Below are positions 16,188-25,560 of a DNA stretch of 40,394 nucleotides, one piece after another. The translations under genes were made by a program, and so were the position numbers. Every line of letters starts with the position of its first letter. The stretch's first letter is position 1. The notes under the pieces are model-generated. The model saw only the letters and a program-made list of their open reading frames with translations, was not told the DNA's origin and searched no databases. This stretch comes from Alteromonadaceae bacterium (lineage in GTDB: Bacteria; Pseudomonadota; Gammaproteobacteria; Enterobacterales; Alteromonadaceae), in assembly GCA_013373625.1 (NCBI GenBank), contig JABXHM010000040.1, positions 1 through 40,394 of the forward strand, given 5' to 3'.

Positions 16188-17618
16188 ATGCTTGCATCAA
16201 AATTAATTGAGAGTGGTTCGCTTTTGCGTTTAGGTTCTTTACGTCAGCTTATTTTAGGTAGTTTCTTTGTCGCATTAGTCCCTCTTGCCGCGTTGTTGTG
16301 GCAAAGCCATACAGACTTGACCAAAGTTAGCCGGATGACTATCGATGCGACCCAGCAGATAGCAGGGATCGTTTCTAAAGTGCAGCAACTTGAAAGTGCC
16401 AGCGTTGTACTTGAACGCACGTTAAGGCAATATCTGGTTCTTAAAAATCCCCAGGCAGCAGAGTTAGTTGATAGCGCTGTAAAGCGTTTTCGCGAACGTC
16501 AGACGCTGTTGTGCAATGCGTCGCCTCACTTGTTAGGGTGCGAAGCAATCGCATCACAGATTACAGCGCTTTCCAGTTACCAGTCTTTTATTTCCGTTGA
16601 GCAACTTAACCCGCGACTTAACGAATTACGACAAGCCATGTTGACACTGCAGGAGAGTGTCGATGAGGCCATCGCAGAGCGCCTGGCAATGCAACGGGAC
16701 GATGTTACTACTATGCAGGCTCAGCAAGGTTGGTTGAGTGCGCTCTTGGTGTCCGTCTCCCTGGTGTTGATTTTGTTGGGCAGTCAGTTGGTTATTAATC
16801 CGGTGCGCAAACTGAAACTGGTTATTCGCATGCTGGCTCGCCAACAAGGACATTTGCCACCCCTGTCAACCCGTGCACCAAAAGAGCTGGTTGGCGTTGA
16901 AAGAGATTTACACTGGCTGGGCGAACGTCTGGCGCAACTTGAAAATATTCGCACTGCCTTGTTGCGACATGCAGCGCATGAACTGAAAACACCGCTTGCC
17001 AGCATCAAAGAAGGTTGTGCGCTGCTTAGCGATGGAACGGTCGGAAAATTAAGTGAGCCACAAAAAGAAGTTATGAGCCTGCTGGCCAGCAGCACCAGCC
17101 GTCTTAACACCCTAATAGAAAAGCTCCTTGATTACAATATTTTGCTACAGCAAGCTCGCGCAACGTTCACGCCCATCAATGTTGCACAAATGGTAGAGCA
17201 ATGTATTGAAGATTATCAACTTGCGCTTCAGCAGCATGAACTGGATGTGCGTGTCGATATTGATATTATGCTGGCAGATGCCGAACTATTGCGCCGTATC
17301 TTTGATAACCTGCTGTCTAATGCGGTGGCCCACGGGGCCGTTAATAAAACCATTCACATAAGAGTTGCCCGATATGACAACGAGGTCCATATTGATGTGG
17401 CTAACGACGGTAATAAAATACCGGAGAGTCAAATCGATAGTCTGTTCGAACCCTTTGTAAGAGGGGAAGGAGTGCGCAACGACAACGTCATTGGCACGGG
17501 GTTAGGGTTATCCATAGTGGCAGATTGCGCCAGAATTATGCACGGTGGGGTTAGTGTAATTAATGTCGATTACGCTGATGTTTGTTTTCGGGTAGTAATC
17601 CCTCAACAGGATGTTTAG
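16188..17618 (+). CDS. glrK: Sensor histidine kinase GlrK (QseE)
   Basis: 476 residues from the ATG at 16188; a TTG at 16164 would add 8 residues and neither has a strong ribosome site. The first membrane helix follows GSLRQLILGSFFVALVPLAALLW, closely resembling the E. coli GlrK start. A periplasmic domain with two Cys (about 45-180) and a second helix (LLVSVSLVLILLGSQLVI) follow. HAMP-linked DHp and ATPase domains carry the phosphorylated His in RHAAHELKTPLASIKEG, the N-box DNLLSNAVAHG, and GTGLGLSIVADC. It is the first gene of glrK-qseG-glrR. In enterics this system controls envelope-related and sRNA genes through sigma-54. Confidence 0.92.
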   Translation: MLASKLIESGSLLRLGSLRQLILGSFFVALVPLAALLWQSHTDLTKVSRMTIDATQQIAGIVSKVQQLESASVVLERTLRQYLVLKNPQAAELVDSAVKRFRERQTLLCNASPHLLGCEAIASQITALSSYQSFISVEQLNPRLNELRQAMLTLQESVDEAIAERLAMQRDDVTTMQAQQGWLSALLVSVSLVLILLGSQLVINPVRKLKLVIRMLARQQGHLPPLSTRAPKELVGVERDLHWLGERLAQLENIRTALLRHAAHELKTPLASIKEGCALLSDGTVGKLSEPQKEVMSLLASSTSRLNTLIEKLLDYNILLQQARATFTPINVAQMVEQCIEDYQLALQQHELDVRVDIDIMLADAELLRRIFDNLLSNAVAHGAVNKTIHIRVARYDNEVHIDVANDGNKIPESQIDSLFEPFVRGEGVRNDNVIGTGLGLSIVADCARIMHGGVSVINVDYADVCFRVVIPQQDV

Positions 17619-17622
17619 TAAC

Positions 17623-18213
17623 ATGAGAAAATACGCTGCGGTCTTGGCAGCTTTAGGTGCAACATTGATCACGTCAGGCTGCGCAATAACGCCTGCAGAT
17701 TCAACTGTATCCGGTGACGCTGGCAAGCCATCATTATCTGGTTTTGCCAATGACTGTGTTTTTACCGGCAGTGTTGTCAGTGATGAAGCACGTTGTAGTA
17801 TTGAATTTTGGCTAGATTACTGGGCGAAAATCAGCAAGTTGCCCTGGAGTACACGGCAGAGTCTTATTGCAGAGTTGGGGAGTTCACCCGATGCGCTACT
17901 GCAAAAAGTAATATTGTCACAACCTACACCCACGCCTTATCAGGCACGCTTACGAGCCCAACATTGGCTGGAAGATGTCATGCCGAACCTGACTCAGGTT
18001 AACCAGGCCCGGTTTCAGGCGGTTATCGCTCATCCCAGCAACCAGATCCTCGAATTCGAATCGGCAATGAGTTTACTGAACCGAAGCAACAAAGAAATTA
18101 ACGATGCGCTAAAAGTTCAGGCGCAAGAAATAAAGCAATTAAAAGCGCAGTTAGACGCTTTACTTAATATTGAGTCAAATTTGATGGACCAGAAAGAGGA
18201 GACTGAACAGTGA
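17623..18213 (+). CDS. QseG-like outer-membrane lipoprotein of the GlrK/GlrR system
   Basis: 196 residues from the ATG at 17623, 4 bases after the glrK stop; another ATG at 17611 would overlap glrK. The signal MRKYAAVLAALGATLITSGC ends in a lipobox (TSGC). The mature part is helical and finishes in a coiled coil (KVQAQEIKQLKAQLDALLNIE). Sequence similarity to E. coli QseG is hard to see by eye. The call rests mainly on its place between glrK and glrR, its lipoprotein signal and similar size. QseG in E. coli interacts with the kinase to tune its activity. Confidence 0.75.
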   Translation: MRKYAAVLAALGATLITSGCAITPADSTVSGDAGKPSLSGFANDCVFTGSVVSDEARCSIEFWLDYWAKISKLPWSTRQSLIAELGSSPDALLQKVILSQPTPTPYQARLRAQHWLEDVMPNLTQVNQARFQAVIAHPSNQILEFESAMSLLNRSNKEINDALKVQAQEIKQLKAQLDALLNIESNLMDQKEETEQ

Positions 18214-19550
18214 GCGAAGAAGTGAAGCGGTCATCACATATTTTATTAGTTGATGATGATCAAAGCCTGCTAAGACTCATGACAATTCGCCTCCAGGGTG
18301 AAGGCTTTAAAGTAACAGCTGTTGAAAATGGTAAAGAAGCGCTCAAAAAAATCAACGCAGGCACCTTTGATCTGGTGCTCAGTGACTTGCGAATGCCAGG
18401 GTTGGATGGTTTAAGCTTATTTGAAGAGATCATGGCAGTGCGCTCGGATATTCCGGTCATACTTATGACGGCGCATGGCACTATCTCAGATGCCGTTGAA
18501 GCCACTCAGCGCGGCGTGTTTGGGTTTTTAACGAAACCCGTGGAGCATGACAAACTGCGCGAATTACTTGCCAGGGCATTACAACATTCAAAAGCGGCTG
18601 AACCGGGGGAATGGTGTAAAGAAATCATCACTCGTTCGCCTGAAATGTTACAGGTGCTTGATCAGGCTTATCGTATCGCCGGGCGTGAAGTGAGCTTGCT
18701 GGTCACCGGTGCCAGCGGCACGGGTAAGGAACTGCTGGCCAATGCAATCCATCGCGCCAGTGATCGCTCAGATGCCCCGTTCGTGGCGATTAATTGCGGC
18801 GCATTACCTGAGAACCTGCTTGAGTCAGAACTGTTTGGTCATGTTAAAGGTGCTTTTACCGGAGCCGTGCAAGCGAACCAGGGGTTATTTCGAGAAGCCC
18901 ATGGCGGTACGTTATTCCTCGATGAAATTGGCGACATGCCAATGACACTGCAGGTAAAGCTGTTGCGAGCATTGCAAGAACGTCAGGTGCGTCCGGTGGG
19001 CAGCAGTAAGTCGGTAGACATTGATGTGCGGGTTATTTCGGCGACCCACAAAGATCTGCATAAAGAAATGGAAGCCGGGAATTTTCGTGAAGATCTTTTC
19101 TACCGCTTAAATGTCGTCAACTTAAAATTGCCAGCGCTTAAAGCGCGCAGCGAAGATATTCCTTTGTTAGCCAGGGATTTGCTGAAGCAAAGTGCGAAGC
19201 GTCATAATGTAGATGTGACGCAGTTTTCTGAAGATGCCATGCAATTACTGGTGAAAAGCGACTGGCCCGGTAACGTTCGTCAATTGGTAAATGTCGTTGA
19301 GCAATGCGTGGCACTCACTCAAACGCCTGTCGTACCGCTGCATTTAGTGGAGCAGGCATTGTCGGCGACGCGACAAAGCTGGCCAACACTAACAGAAGCC
19401 CGCGATGCCTTTGAGCAAAAATACTTGTTTAAATTACTCAAGATGACCGATGGCAATGTTACCCGCGCAGCTGAGCTTGCCGGCCGTAACCGCACTGATA
19501 TGCACAAGCTAATGAAAAAACACAATCTGGCAGCAGACGATTTTCGCTAG
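18210..19550 (+). CDS. glrR: Sigma-54-dependent response regulator GlrR (QseF)
   Basis: 446 residues starting at a GTG that overlaps the upstream stop (GTGA), with GAGGAG about 8 bases upstream. The receiver (1-125) has phosphoacceptor Asp59 in LVLSDLRMPGLDG. The AAA+ domain has TGASGTGKELL (Walker A), ESELFGHVKGAFTGA with the sigma-54-contacting GAFTGA loop, GTLFLDEIGDMP (Walker B) and the arginine-finger region FREDLFYRLNVV. A Fis-type helix-turn-helix ends the protein (NVTRAAELAGRNRTDMHKLMKKH). It is the partner of GlrK. Length, order and motifs agree with E. coli GlrR. Confidence 0.93.
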   Translation: MSEEVKRSSHILLVDDDQSLLRLMTIRLQGEGFKVTAVENGKEALKKINAGTFDLVLSDLRMPGLDGLSLFEEIMAVRSDIPVILMTAHGTISDAVEATQRGVFGFLTKPVEHDKLRELLARALQHSKAAEPGEWCKEIITRSPEMLQVLDQAYRIAGREVSLLVTGASGTGKELLANAIHRASDRSDAPFVAINCGALPENLLESELFGHVKGAFTGAVQANQGLFREAHGGTLFLDEIGDMPMTLQVKLLRALQERQVRPVGSSKSVDIDVRVISATHKDLHKEMEAGNFREDLFYRLNVVNLKLPALKARSEDIPLLARDLLKQSAKRHNVDVTQFSEDAMQLLVKSDWPGNVRQLVNVVEQCVALTQTPVVPLHLVEQALSATRQSWPTLTEARDAFEQKYLFKLLKMTDGNVTRAAELAGRNRTDMHKLMKKHNLAADDFR

Positions 19551-19556
19551 CGTTGG

Positions 19557-20441
19557 TTAAAACAAGCTGCTTTGCTGCGCTGATGGCGGGGCAAAGTGCA
19601 GCGATGGTAAAGGCGTTGCAGCATAACACTGGTTATATAAGTCGATAAATTGTTGCGCCAACCACGGTGCGTGCTGGTTATCCGGGCGGTGAAAAAACAA
19701 GTAACAGGTTTTGTTTTGTTGCCGCCATTGGTGACATTTACTCACCCAGGGCAGCAAGCAACGCTCGTTGTCTGAAGGGTTATTGTTGCCCACAAAACGA
19801 ACAACCGGTTGGTTTGCGGTGGCAATCACGTTTACTGGTACGCGAGGCTTTTTAGTGCGCACTTCTGCGGTGATGTCATTATCTGCCGGGCCACTGAACA
19901 GACTGCGGGTATCCATGATAATGCGGTTTGTCTGGTGTTGTATTAAGCAACGATTGAGCGCTCTTTCAGCTTCACCTTTGGCGAAAAAGGCCGGGTGTCT
20001 TACCTCAACGGCATAACTGAAATCATTCGGTAGTTGCTGCAAAAAACGTTGTAAAACCGGTAGATCTTCCGGCCCGAAACTGGCCGGCAGTTGCAGCATT
20101 AACTGACCCAGTTTGTCTTGTAGGCGTGCCATTAACTGCAATTGCGTACTCACCAGACTGTTACAATGCCGCAGACGTTGTTTATGGCTGATATCGGCGT
20201 GAAACTTAAACGTAAACCGAAAATGATCTGGCGTTGCCTGGTGCCATCTCTCCACACTCTCGGTGCTGGGTAAATGATAAAAGGTGGTATTGCCTTCAAT
20301 ACTGTTTAACTGCGTTGAATAATCGGCTAATTGCAATGCAGACTGTTTACCAAACCAGCATTTAGGCCAGCTATTGTGCTGCCACATTGGCAGACCGATA
20401 AAAACAGGCCCTAAAGTCGGTTCAGAGTGGATATTTGTCAT
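19557..20441 (-). CDS. DUF72 (YecE-like) TIM-barrel protein
   Basis: 294 residues with DUF72 landmarks: FIGLPMWQHNSWPKCWFG, LNSIEGNTTFYHLPS, FKFHADISHKQRL, QLPASFGPEDLPVLQRFL and YAVEVRHPAFF. The family adopts a TIM-barrel fold; its biochemical role is not settled. The gene converges on glrR with a 6-base gap, and its start faces aspS. It has no signal peptide. The tail (SLHFAPPSAQQSSLF) is low complexity. Confidence 0.88.
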   Translation of the reverse strand: MTNIHSEPTLGPVFIGLPMWQHNSWPKCWFGKQSALQLADYSTQLNSIEGNTTFYHLPSTESVERWHQATPDHFRFTFKFHADISHKQRLRHCNSLVSTQLQLMARLQDKLGQLMLQLPASFGPEDLPVLQRFLQQLPNDFSYAVEVRHPAFFAKGEAERALNRCLIQHQTNRIIMDTRSLFSGPADNDITAEVRTKKPRVPVNVIATANQPVVRFVGNNNPSDNERCLLPWVSKCHQWRQQNKTCYLFFHRPDNQHAPWLAQQFIDLYNQCYAATPLPSLHFAPPSAQQSSLF

Positions 20442-20469
20442 TGGGCTTTCAGTGGCATTTGTTTATACT
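20441..20469 (+). promoter_or_regulatory. Putative aspS operon promoter
   Basis: TTGGGC (20441-20446), 17 bases, then TATACT (20464-20469; 5 of 6 for -10). It sits at the left end of the 162 bp gap before aspS, with its -35 touching the divergent DUF72 start codon. That gives a leader of about 125 nt before the aspS ATG. Confidence 0.5.
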
Positions 20470-20603
20470 ATGCGACCTTAAAATCAAACATTCGCGTTAC
20501 ACCGATTATCCAGAGCCAGGGCGTTATTAGCAACGTAAATTATTTTCCAGGCTGTTTAAACGTGAGTTAAACGCACTAAAACAAGAACTAGGGGTCGAAG
20601 ACC

Positions 20604-22367
20604 ATGCGCACAGACTACTGTGGGAATATCAACGCATCTTTTGTTGGACAAGAAGTCACACTGTGTGGCTGGGTAAACAAGCGCCGTGATTTGGGCGGTC
20701 TTATTTTTATTGATTTGCGTGACCGTGAAGGGTTAGTGCAGGTGGTGTTTGACCCTGATTTACCCGAAGTACAGGCACTGGCCAATACGCTGCGTGCTGA
20801 ATTTTGTATTAAATTAACCGGAACAGTGCGTGCTCGTCCGGAAGGTCAGGTAAACAAACAGATGTCTACCGGTGAAGTCGAGATTCTGGGTACCGGATTA
20901 GAAGTATTCAATAAGTCGGCGGTATTGCCGCTTGACTGGAATCAGGAAAACTCTGAAGAGCAGCGCTTACGTTACCGTTACCTTGATTTACGCCGCCCGG
21001 TAATGAGCAATAAGTTGCAATTTCGCGCTAAAGTCACTGCCGCGGTGCGCCGCTTTCTTGAGGGCGAAGGCTTTTTGGATATCGAAACCCCCATTCTTAC
21101 CAAGGCAACGCCAGAGGGGGCCCGCGATTATCTGGTGCCGAGCCGCACCCACAAAGGCGAATTTTTTGCGCTGCCACAGTCACCACAGCTATTTAAACAG
21201 TTGCTGATGATGTCTGGTATGGACCGCTATTATCAAATCGTTAAGTGTTTCAGAGACGAAGATTTACGCGCTGATCGCCAACCTGAATTTACTCAGATCG
21301 ATATCGAAACCACTTTCCTCGATGCCGATGGCGTAATGAGTATCACCGAAAGCCTGATCCGTGATTTGTTTACCCAAATGCTTGATGTGGATTTAGGCGA
21401 CTTTCCGCGAATGACCTACGCCGAGGCAATGCAACGTTATGGTAGCGACAAGCCTGATTTGCGTAATCCGCTGGAACTCACCGACATGGCTGACTTACTC
21501 GCCAGTGTCGATTTTAAAGTGTTTAGTGGTCCGGCTAACGACCCTAAAGGGCGTGTTGCGGCAATTCGCGTGCCCGGCGGTGCCTCATTATCGCGTAAGC
21601 AAATCGATGAATACACCAAGTTTGTGGGTATTTATGGCGCGAAAGGACTGGCCTGGGTAAAAGTGAACGAGAAGGCTAACGGCCTCGACGGCTTACAGTC
21701 ACCAATTCTGAAGTTTTTAAATGCCGAAATTGTTGAGCAAATGTTGGCCCGCACCCAGGCAGAAGATGGCGATATATTGCTATTTGGTGCCGATAACGCA
21801 ACAGTTGTTACCGAAGCGATGGGCGCTTTGCGACTCAAGTTAGGTGAAGACTTTGACTTACTTGAAGGTGACTGGCGCCCACTGTGGGTAGTGGATTTCC
21901 CGATGTTCGAAGAAGCCGACGGGCAATTGCATGCCTTGCACCACCCGTTTACGGCGCCGCGTAATTTAAGCGCCGAACAACTGGCCGAAAATCCGGTTGA
22001 AGCGCTGTCTGACGCGTATGATATGGTACTGAATGGTGTTGAGTTAGGCGGTGGTTCGGTGCGTATTCACGACCAGGCCATGCAGTCGGCGGTATTCAGT
22101 ATTTTGGGCATCGACAAGCAAGAAGCAGAGCTTAAATTTGGTTTCTTGCTGGAAGCATTACGCTATGGTGCGCCACCGCACGCCGGTTTAGCGTTTGGTT
22201 TAGATCGCCTGGTAATGCTGATGACTGGTGCGACATCAATTCGTGACGTCATGGCGTTCCCCAAAACGACTACTGCCGCCTGCCCGCTAACGGATGCGCC
22301 AAGTCCGGCCAACCCTCAACAATTAGCTGATTTAGCCATTGCTACAGTGAAGAAAGACGCCGGGTAA
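20604..22367 (+). CDS. aspS: Aspartyl-tRNA synthetase
   Basis: Charges tRNA-Asp with aspartate in the cytoplasm. 587 residues, the normal bacterial length. The N-terminal OB-fold anticodon-binding domain ([20 protein letters not shown]) is followed by class II motif 1 (YRYLDLRRP), motif 2 ([19 protein letters not shown]), a bacterial GAD insertion (about 290-415) and motif 3 ([15 protein letters not shown]). AGGGG lies upstream of the ATG. Its stop overlaps the nudB start (TAATG), so it heads the aspS-nudB-ruvC-ruvA-ruvB cluster. Confidence 0.97.
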   Translation: MRTDYCGNINASFVGQEVTLCGWVNKRRDLGGLIFIDLRDREGLVQVVFDPDLPEVQALANTLRAEFCIKLTGTVRARPEGQVNKQMSTGEVEILGTGLEVFNKSAVLPLDWNQENSEEQRLRYRYLDLRRPVMSNKLQFRAKVTAAVRRFLEGEGFLDIETPILTKATPEGARDYLVPSRTHKGEFFALPQSPQLFKQLLMMSGMDRYYQIVKCFRDEDLRADRQPEFTQIDIETTFLDADGVMSITESLIRDLFTQMLDVDLGDFPRMTYAEAMQRYGSDKPDLRNPLELTDMADLLASVDFKVFSGPANDPKGRVAAIRVPGGASLSRKQIDEYTKFVGIYGAKGLAWVKVNEKANGLDGLQSPILKFLNAEIVEQMLARTQAEDGDILLFGADNATVVTEAMGALRLKLGEDFDLLEGDWRPLWVVDFPMFEEADGQLHALHHPFTAPRNLSAEQLAENPVEALSDAYDMVLNGVELGGGSVRIHDQAMQSAVFSILGIDKQEAELKFGFLLEALRYGAPPHAGLAFGLDRLVMLMTGATSIRDVMAFPKTTTAACPLTDAPSPANPQQLADLAIATVKKDAG

Positions 22368-22807
22368 TGGCATATAAGCGGCCTGAATCAGTTCTGGTTG
22401 TGCTCTACAATGAGCGCGGCCAGGTGCTGATAATGCAACGCAACGATGACGCCAATTTCTGGCAGTCAGTGACCGGCACCATCGAAGAGGGTGAATTGCC
22501 CGTTCAAGCTGCTTACCGGGAAGTTGGCGAGGAAACCGGCGTTGTAATGACGCCTGATTCGGGTGCGATTGTTGATTGCCAGCATATCAATCAATTTGAA
22601 ATTCGGCCCGAGTGGCGATACCGCTACCCCCCGGATGCGTTTATTAATACGGAATACGTCTTTGTGGTGCAAATTGACAGTAATGCGCCCATCACTTTAA
22701 CTGAACATTCTGCATATCAATGGGTTGAAAAAACGGTTGCAGCAGAGCGTGTTTGGTCTCCTTCTAATCAAGCTGCCATATTGGCATTTGTACCTGAGTT
22801 AAAATAA
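22367..22807 (+). CDS. nudB: Dihydroneopterin triphosphate diphosphatase (Nudix)
   Basis: Early step in folate synthesis: removes pyrophosphate from dihydroneopterin triphosphate. The 146 residues contain a full Nudix box, GTIEEGELPVQAAYREVGEE followed by TGV. NudB-like flanks are present (YKRPESVLVVLYNERGQVLIMQR; ECVFVV-type strand as TEYVFVVQID). It overlaps aspS on one side and ruvC on the other, both by TAATG. This is the conserved position of nudB in gammaproteobacteria and supports the substrate call. Confidence 0.92.
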   Translation: MAYKRPESVLVVLYNERGQVLIMQRNDDANFWQSVTGTIEEGELPVQAAYREVGEETGVVMTPDSGAIVDCQHINQFEIRPEWRYRYPPDAFINTEYVFVVQIDSNAPITLTEHSAYQWVEKTVAAERVWSPSNQAAILAFVPELK

Positions 22808-23325
22808 TGGTAATACTGGGTATAGATCCAGGTTCCCGCCTTACAGGCTACGGCATAATTCGCCGCCAGCAGGGAAAATTAGTTTATGTGGCAAGTGGTT
22901 GTATTAGGCTGACTGATAAACCATTAGCGCCACGTCTGGACAAAATTTTTGTTGGGGTGAGCGAGTTGATAGCACAGTTCACGCCGGATTGTATGGCGAT
23001 TGAGCAGGTGTTTTTAGCGCGCAATCCCGACTCAGCGCTCAAATTAGGCCATGCGCGTGGTGCGGCGATGATCGCAGGCACACAGGCTGGTTTAACGGTT
23101 GCAGAGTACTCAGCACGGCAAATAAAACAAGCGGTGGTGGGTACCGGTGGTGCAGATAAGCTGCAAGTACAACATATGGTTAAACATTTGTTGTCTCTAT
23201 CCGGGACTCCTCAGGCCGATGCTGCCGATGCGTTAGCCGTTGCGCTGTGTCATGCGCACAGCGAACAGAATTTAGTAAAACTGGCCGGACAGGCCCGTAA
23301 AACAGTGCGGGGTCGTTTACGGTAA
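22807..23325 (+). CDS. ruvC: Holliday junction endonuclease RuvC
   Basis: Resolves four-way junctions made during recombinational repair. 172 residues with the RNase H-like fold. Catalytic acids are visible in LGIDPGSRLTGYG (Asp7), CMAIEQVF (Glu) and PQADAADALAVALCHA (two Asp). It directly follows nudB by TAATG overlap, where many relatives have yebC between them. It is transcribed with ruvA and ruvB, whose products drive branch migration. Confidence 0.96.
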   Translation: MVILGIDPGSRLTGYGIIRRQQGKLVYVASGCIRLTDKPLAPRLDKIFVGVSELIAQFTPDCMAIEQVFLARNPDSALKLGHARGAAMIAGTQAGLTVAEYSARQIKQAVVGTGGADKLQVQHMVKHLLSLSGTPQADAADALAVALCHAHSEQNLVKLAGQARKTVRGRLR

Positions 23326-23341
23326 TGGAGTTTAATAAGAT

Positions 23342-23974
23342 ATGATTGGACGTATTCACGGCCAGCTTTTAGAAAAGTCACCACCCGATGTGCTGGTGGA
23401 TGTTGGCGGGGTCGGCTATGAGTTGCAACTGCCCATGACCAGCTTTTATCAACTACCGGCAGTCGGCGAATTGTGTACGTTATATACCCATTTTGTTGTA
23501 CGTGAAGATGCTCAGCTGTTATTTGGGTTTGCTGATAAGCTGGAGCGAGGCTTGTTTCGCGAACTGATTAAAGCCAATGGTGTGGGCCCCAAACTAGGCC
23601 TGGCCATTTTGTCGGGTATGTCAGCCAGCCAGTTTCTGGTAGTGGTGCAAAACGAAGATGTGACATCGCTAACCAAGTTACCAGGCATTGGTAAAAAGAC
23701 CGCAGAACGACTTGTTGTTGAACTGCGTGATCGGTTAGCCAGGTTCAGCAAGTCTCTCGATTCGTCAGACAGTCAGTTACTGGCGGGCGGCAGCGTAGCC
23801 AATAGAGGTGAAAATGCGATTGTGCCATTGACGGACGTGAAAGAAGAAGCAATGAGTGCGCTGGTCGCATTAGGCTATAAACCGCCACAGGCGAGCAAGA
23901 TGGTAAACGCCGTTTATCGGGATGATATGGACAGCGAAGGATTGATCAGACAAGCGCTTAAGGCGGCATTGTAA
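23342..23974 (+). CDS. ruvA: Holliday junction DNA helicase subunit RuvA
   Basis: Tetrameric junction-binding subunit that targets the RuvB motor. 210 residues. The OB-fold domain opens with [20 protein letters not shown]. Two helix-hairpin-helix motifs follow, [18 protein letters not shown] and [21 protein letters not shown] linker leads to the C-terminal RuvB-binding domain ([19 protein letters not shown]). It lies 16 bases after ruvC. Confidence 0.97.
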   Translation: MIGRIHGQLLEKSPPDVLVDVGGVGYELQLPMTSFYQLPAVGELCTLYTHFVVREDAQLLFGFADKLERGLFRELIKANGVGPKLGLAILSGMSASQFLVVVQNEDVTSLTKLPGIGKKTAERLVVELRDRLARFSKSLDSSDSQLLAGGSVANRGENAIVPLTDVKEEAMSALVALGYKPPQASKMVNAVYRDDMDSEGLIRQALKAAL

Positions 23975-23987
23975 GTGAGAACAGCGA

Positions 23988-24992
23988 ATGATTGAAGCGG
24001 ATCGGTTAATTTCTGCCAGTGAAGACGATGATGATGCGATCATTGATCGTGCCATACGCCCGAAACTGTTAAATGACTATACGGGTCAGCAACATGTCTG
24101 CGACCAGATGGAAATTTTTATTGAAGCGGCGCGACAGCGTGAGGATGCCCTCGATCATCTGTTGATTTTTGGCCCCCCGGGCTTAGGTAAAACAACCCTG
24201 GCAAACATTGTCGCCAATGAAATGGGCGTAAATATTAAAACAACCTCAGGGCCTGTATTGGAAAAAGCCGGCGATCTGGCTGCATTGCTTACAAACCTTG
24301 AACGCAACGATGTGCTGTTTATCGACGAGATCCATCGTCTTAGTCCGGTGGTAGAAGAAATCCTTTACCCGGCTATGGAAGACTACCAGCTTGATATTAT
24401 GATTGGCGAGGGGCCCGCTGCCCGCTCTATCAAGCTCGACTTGCCGCCTTTTACATTAATCGGGGCGACGACCCGTGCGGGTTCATTAACCTCACCGTTG
24501 CGGGATAGGTTTGGTATTGTGCAACGTCTTGAATTTTACTCGGTAAAAGATCTCACCGATATCGTTGCTCGCAGCGCGCAATATTTGCAACTGGAAATGA
24601 ACACCGATGGGGCTCATGAAGTTGCCAAACGCTCGCGCGGCACTCCCCGAATAGCCAACCGACTGTTGCGTAGGGTAAGAGACTTCGCCCAAATTAAAGC
24701 AGATGGCACGGTAAACGCCTCCGTCGCGGCCAGTGCGCTGGATATGCTTGATGTCGATAAAGAGGGGTTTGACTTTATGGACCGTAAGCTACTCAATGCC
24801 ATTATTGAGAAATTTGATGGCGGACCGGTTGGTCTTGATAACCTTGCTGCGGCAATAGGCGAAGAAAAAGAAACCATCGAAGATGTGATTGAGCCGTTTT
24901 TAATTCAGCAAGGTTTTTTACAACGTACACCGCGAGGGCGCATTGCTACCCAGCGGGCCTACCTGCATCTGGGGTTTCAGCCTGATCTCTGA
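23988..24992 (+). CDS. ruvB: Holliday junction ATP-dependent helicase RuvB
   Basis: Hexameric AAA+ motor for branch migration. 334 residues. Walker A is [14 protein letters not shown], Walker B is [13 protein letters not shown], sensor I lies in [15 protein letters not shown], and the arginine finger is in LRDRFGI. The C-terminal winged helix ends [11 protein letters not shown]. It starts 13 bases after the ruvA stop and ends the cluster; no strong plus-strand terminator follows. Confidence 0.97.
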   Translation: MIEADRLISASEDDDDAIIDRAIRPKLLNDYTGQQHVCDQMEIFIEAARQREDALDHLLIFGPPGLGKTTLANIVANEMGVNIKTTSGPVLEKAGDLAALLTNLERNDVLFIDEIHRLSPVVEEILYPAMEDYQLDIMIGEGPAARSIKLDLPPFTLIGATTRAGSLTSPLRDRFGIVQRLEFYSVKDLTDIVARSAQYLQLEMNTDGAHEVAKRSRGTPRIANRLLRRVRDFAQIKADGTVNASVAASALDMLDVDKEGFDFMDRKLLNAIIEKFDGGPVGLDNLAAAIGEEKETIEDVIEPFLIQQGFLQRTPRGRIATQRAYLHLGFQPDL

Positions 24993-25029
24993 AGGCACAG
25001 ACAAAAATTAGCGCAAAGCATATAACTTT

Positions 25030-25064
25030 TTCACGCCGCTGATTAACGTTGTTGGCGGGGTGAA
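25030..25064. repeat. Hairpin after ruvB
   Basis: TTCACGCCGC can pair with GCGGGGTGAA (9 of 10 pairs) around a 15-base loop, 38 bases past the ruvB stop. There is no T-run downstream. It may stabilise or end the ruvB transcript inefficiently. Confidence 0.4.
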
Positions 25065-25121
25065 TCGTTGACACCGTTAACCCGAAAGCGTTAGCCATTG
25101 TTCCAATACTGAATAAAAAGC

Positions 25122-25150
25122 AAAAAAAAACCCGCTTCATGGAAGCGGGT
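25122..25150 (-). terminator. Intrinsic terminator of the candidate small RNA
   Basis: Perfect 9-bp stem ACCCGCTTC / GAAGCGGGT around a 3-base loop (25130-25150), followed on the minus strand by nine T (25122-25130). On the plus strand the run is A and precedes the hairpin, so the terminator serves minus-strand transcription. No annotated minus-strand gene lies upstream of it within several kilobases. Confidence 0.9.
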
Positions 25151-25235
25151 GAGAACAACAAGTGTTAAAGGAAAAAATCCAGGGAACTCATGTCAAACAA
25201 TGAAATGGAGAACTCATTCGTCTGTCGACTTGATG
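25122..25235 (-). ncRNA. Candidate small RNA between ruvB and ybgC
   Basis: A minus-strand unit of about 114 nt is bounded by a TATAAT promoter (25242-25247) and a strong intrinsic terminator (25122-25150). The body is T/C-rich and mostly unstructured before the terminator, as in Hfq-type sRNAs. No gene of normal length lies on this strand. Two tiny frames of 9 and 8 codons overlap by ATGA inside it, so a peptide role is not excluded. It does not match the enterobacterial sRNAs I can recall (RyhB, Spot 42, RybB, MicA, FnrS). The start point is estimated from the -10. Confidence 0.6.
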
Positions 25236-25241
25236 AAGCGT

Positions 25242-25270
25242 ATTATAGGCACAATTTATTTTGGCACAAT
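25242..25270 (-). promoter_or_regulatory. Promoter of the candidate small RNA
   Basis: Minus-strand TATAAT (25242-25247) is a perfect -10. The -35 is weak (TTGTGC, 16-base spacing). The segment ATTGTGCC occurs twice in direct repeat with a 15-base period (25263-25270 and 25248-25255), the second copy abutting the -10. This suggests an activator or repressor site. Confidence 0.55.
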
Positions 25271-25447
25271 TGAGAATATTTTCGACTTCGAATTAGAAAA
25301 ACTAATCTGTTAAAAAGCTGTTAACTGATTTTATTCTTGCCTTGGCTACTGCTGCGTATACGTTTGGGTAATTTTATGCTTTTATTGGTTTTATCTGTGT
25401 TCCATACATTTATTTGGTCTTACAGTGCTACTTGTCGGTGCAGTTGC

Positions 25448-25477
25448 TAGACACTTACGCCGGTTTTCTTCTACTAT
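25448..25477 (+). promoter_or_regulatory. Putative ybgC-tol promoter
   Basis: TAGACA (25448-25453; 5 of 6), 18 bases, then TACTAT (25472-25477; 4 of 6), about 84 bases before the ybgC start. It is the best pair found on the plus strand here but not compelling. The rest of the 24993-25560 gap on this strand is A+T-rich with no gene. Confidence 0.4.
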
Positions 25478-25560
25478 TGCGCGCAAGCAATGCGGTGGCG
25501 AAAGGCCACTCGCTTTAATCATGTCTTTTGTGTAGTTTGTTTTAATGGAGAGCGTACGCT

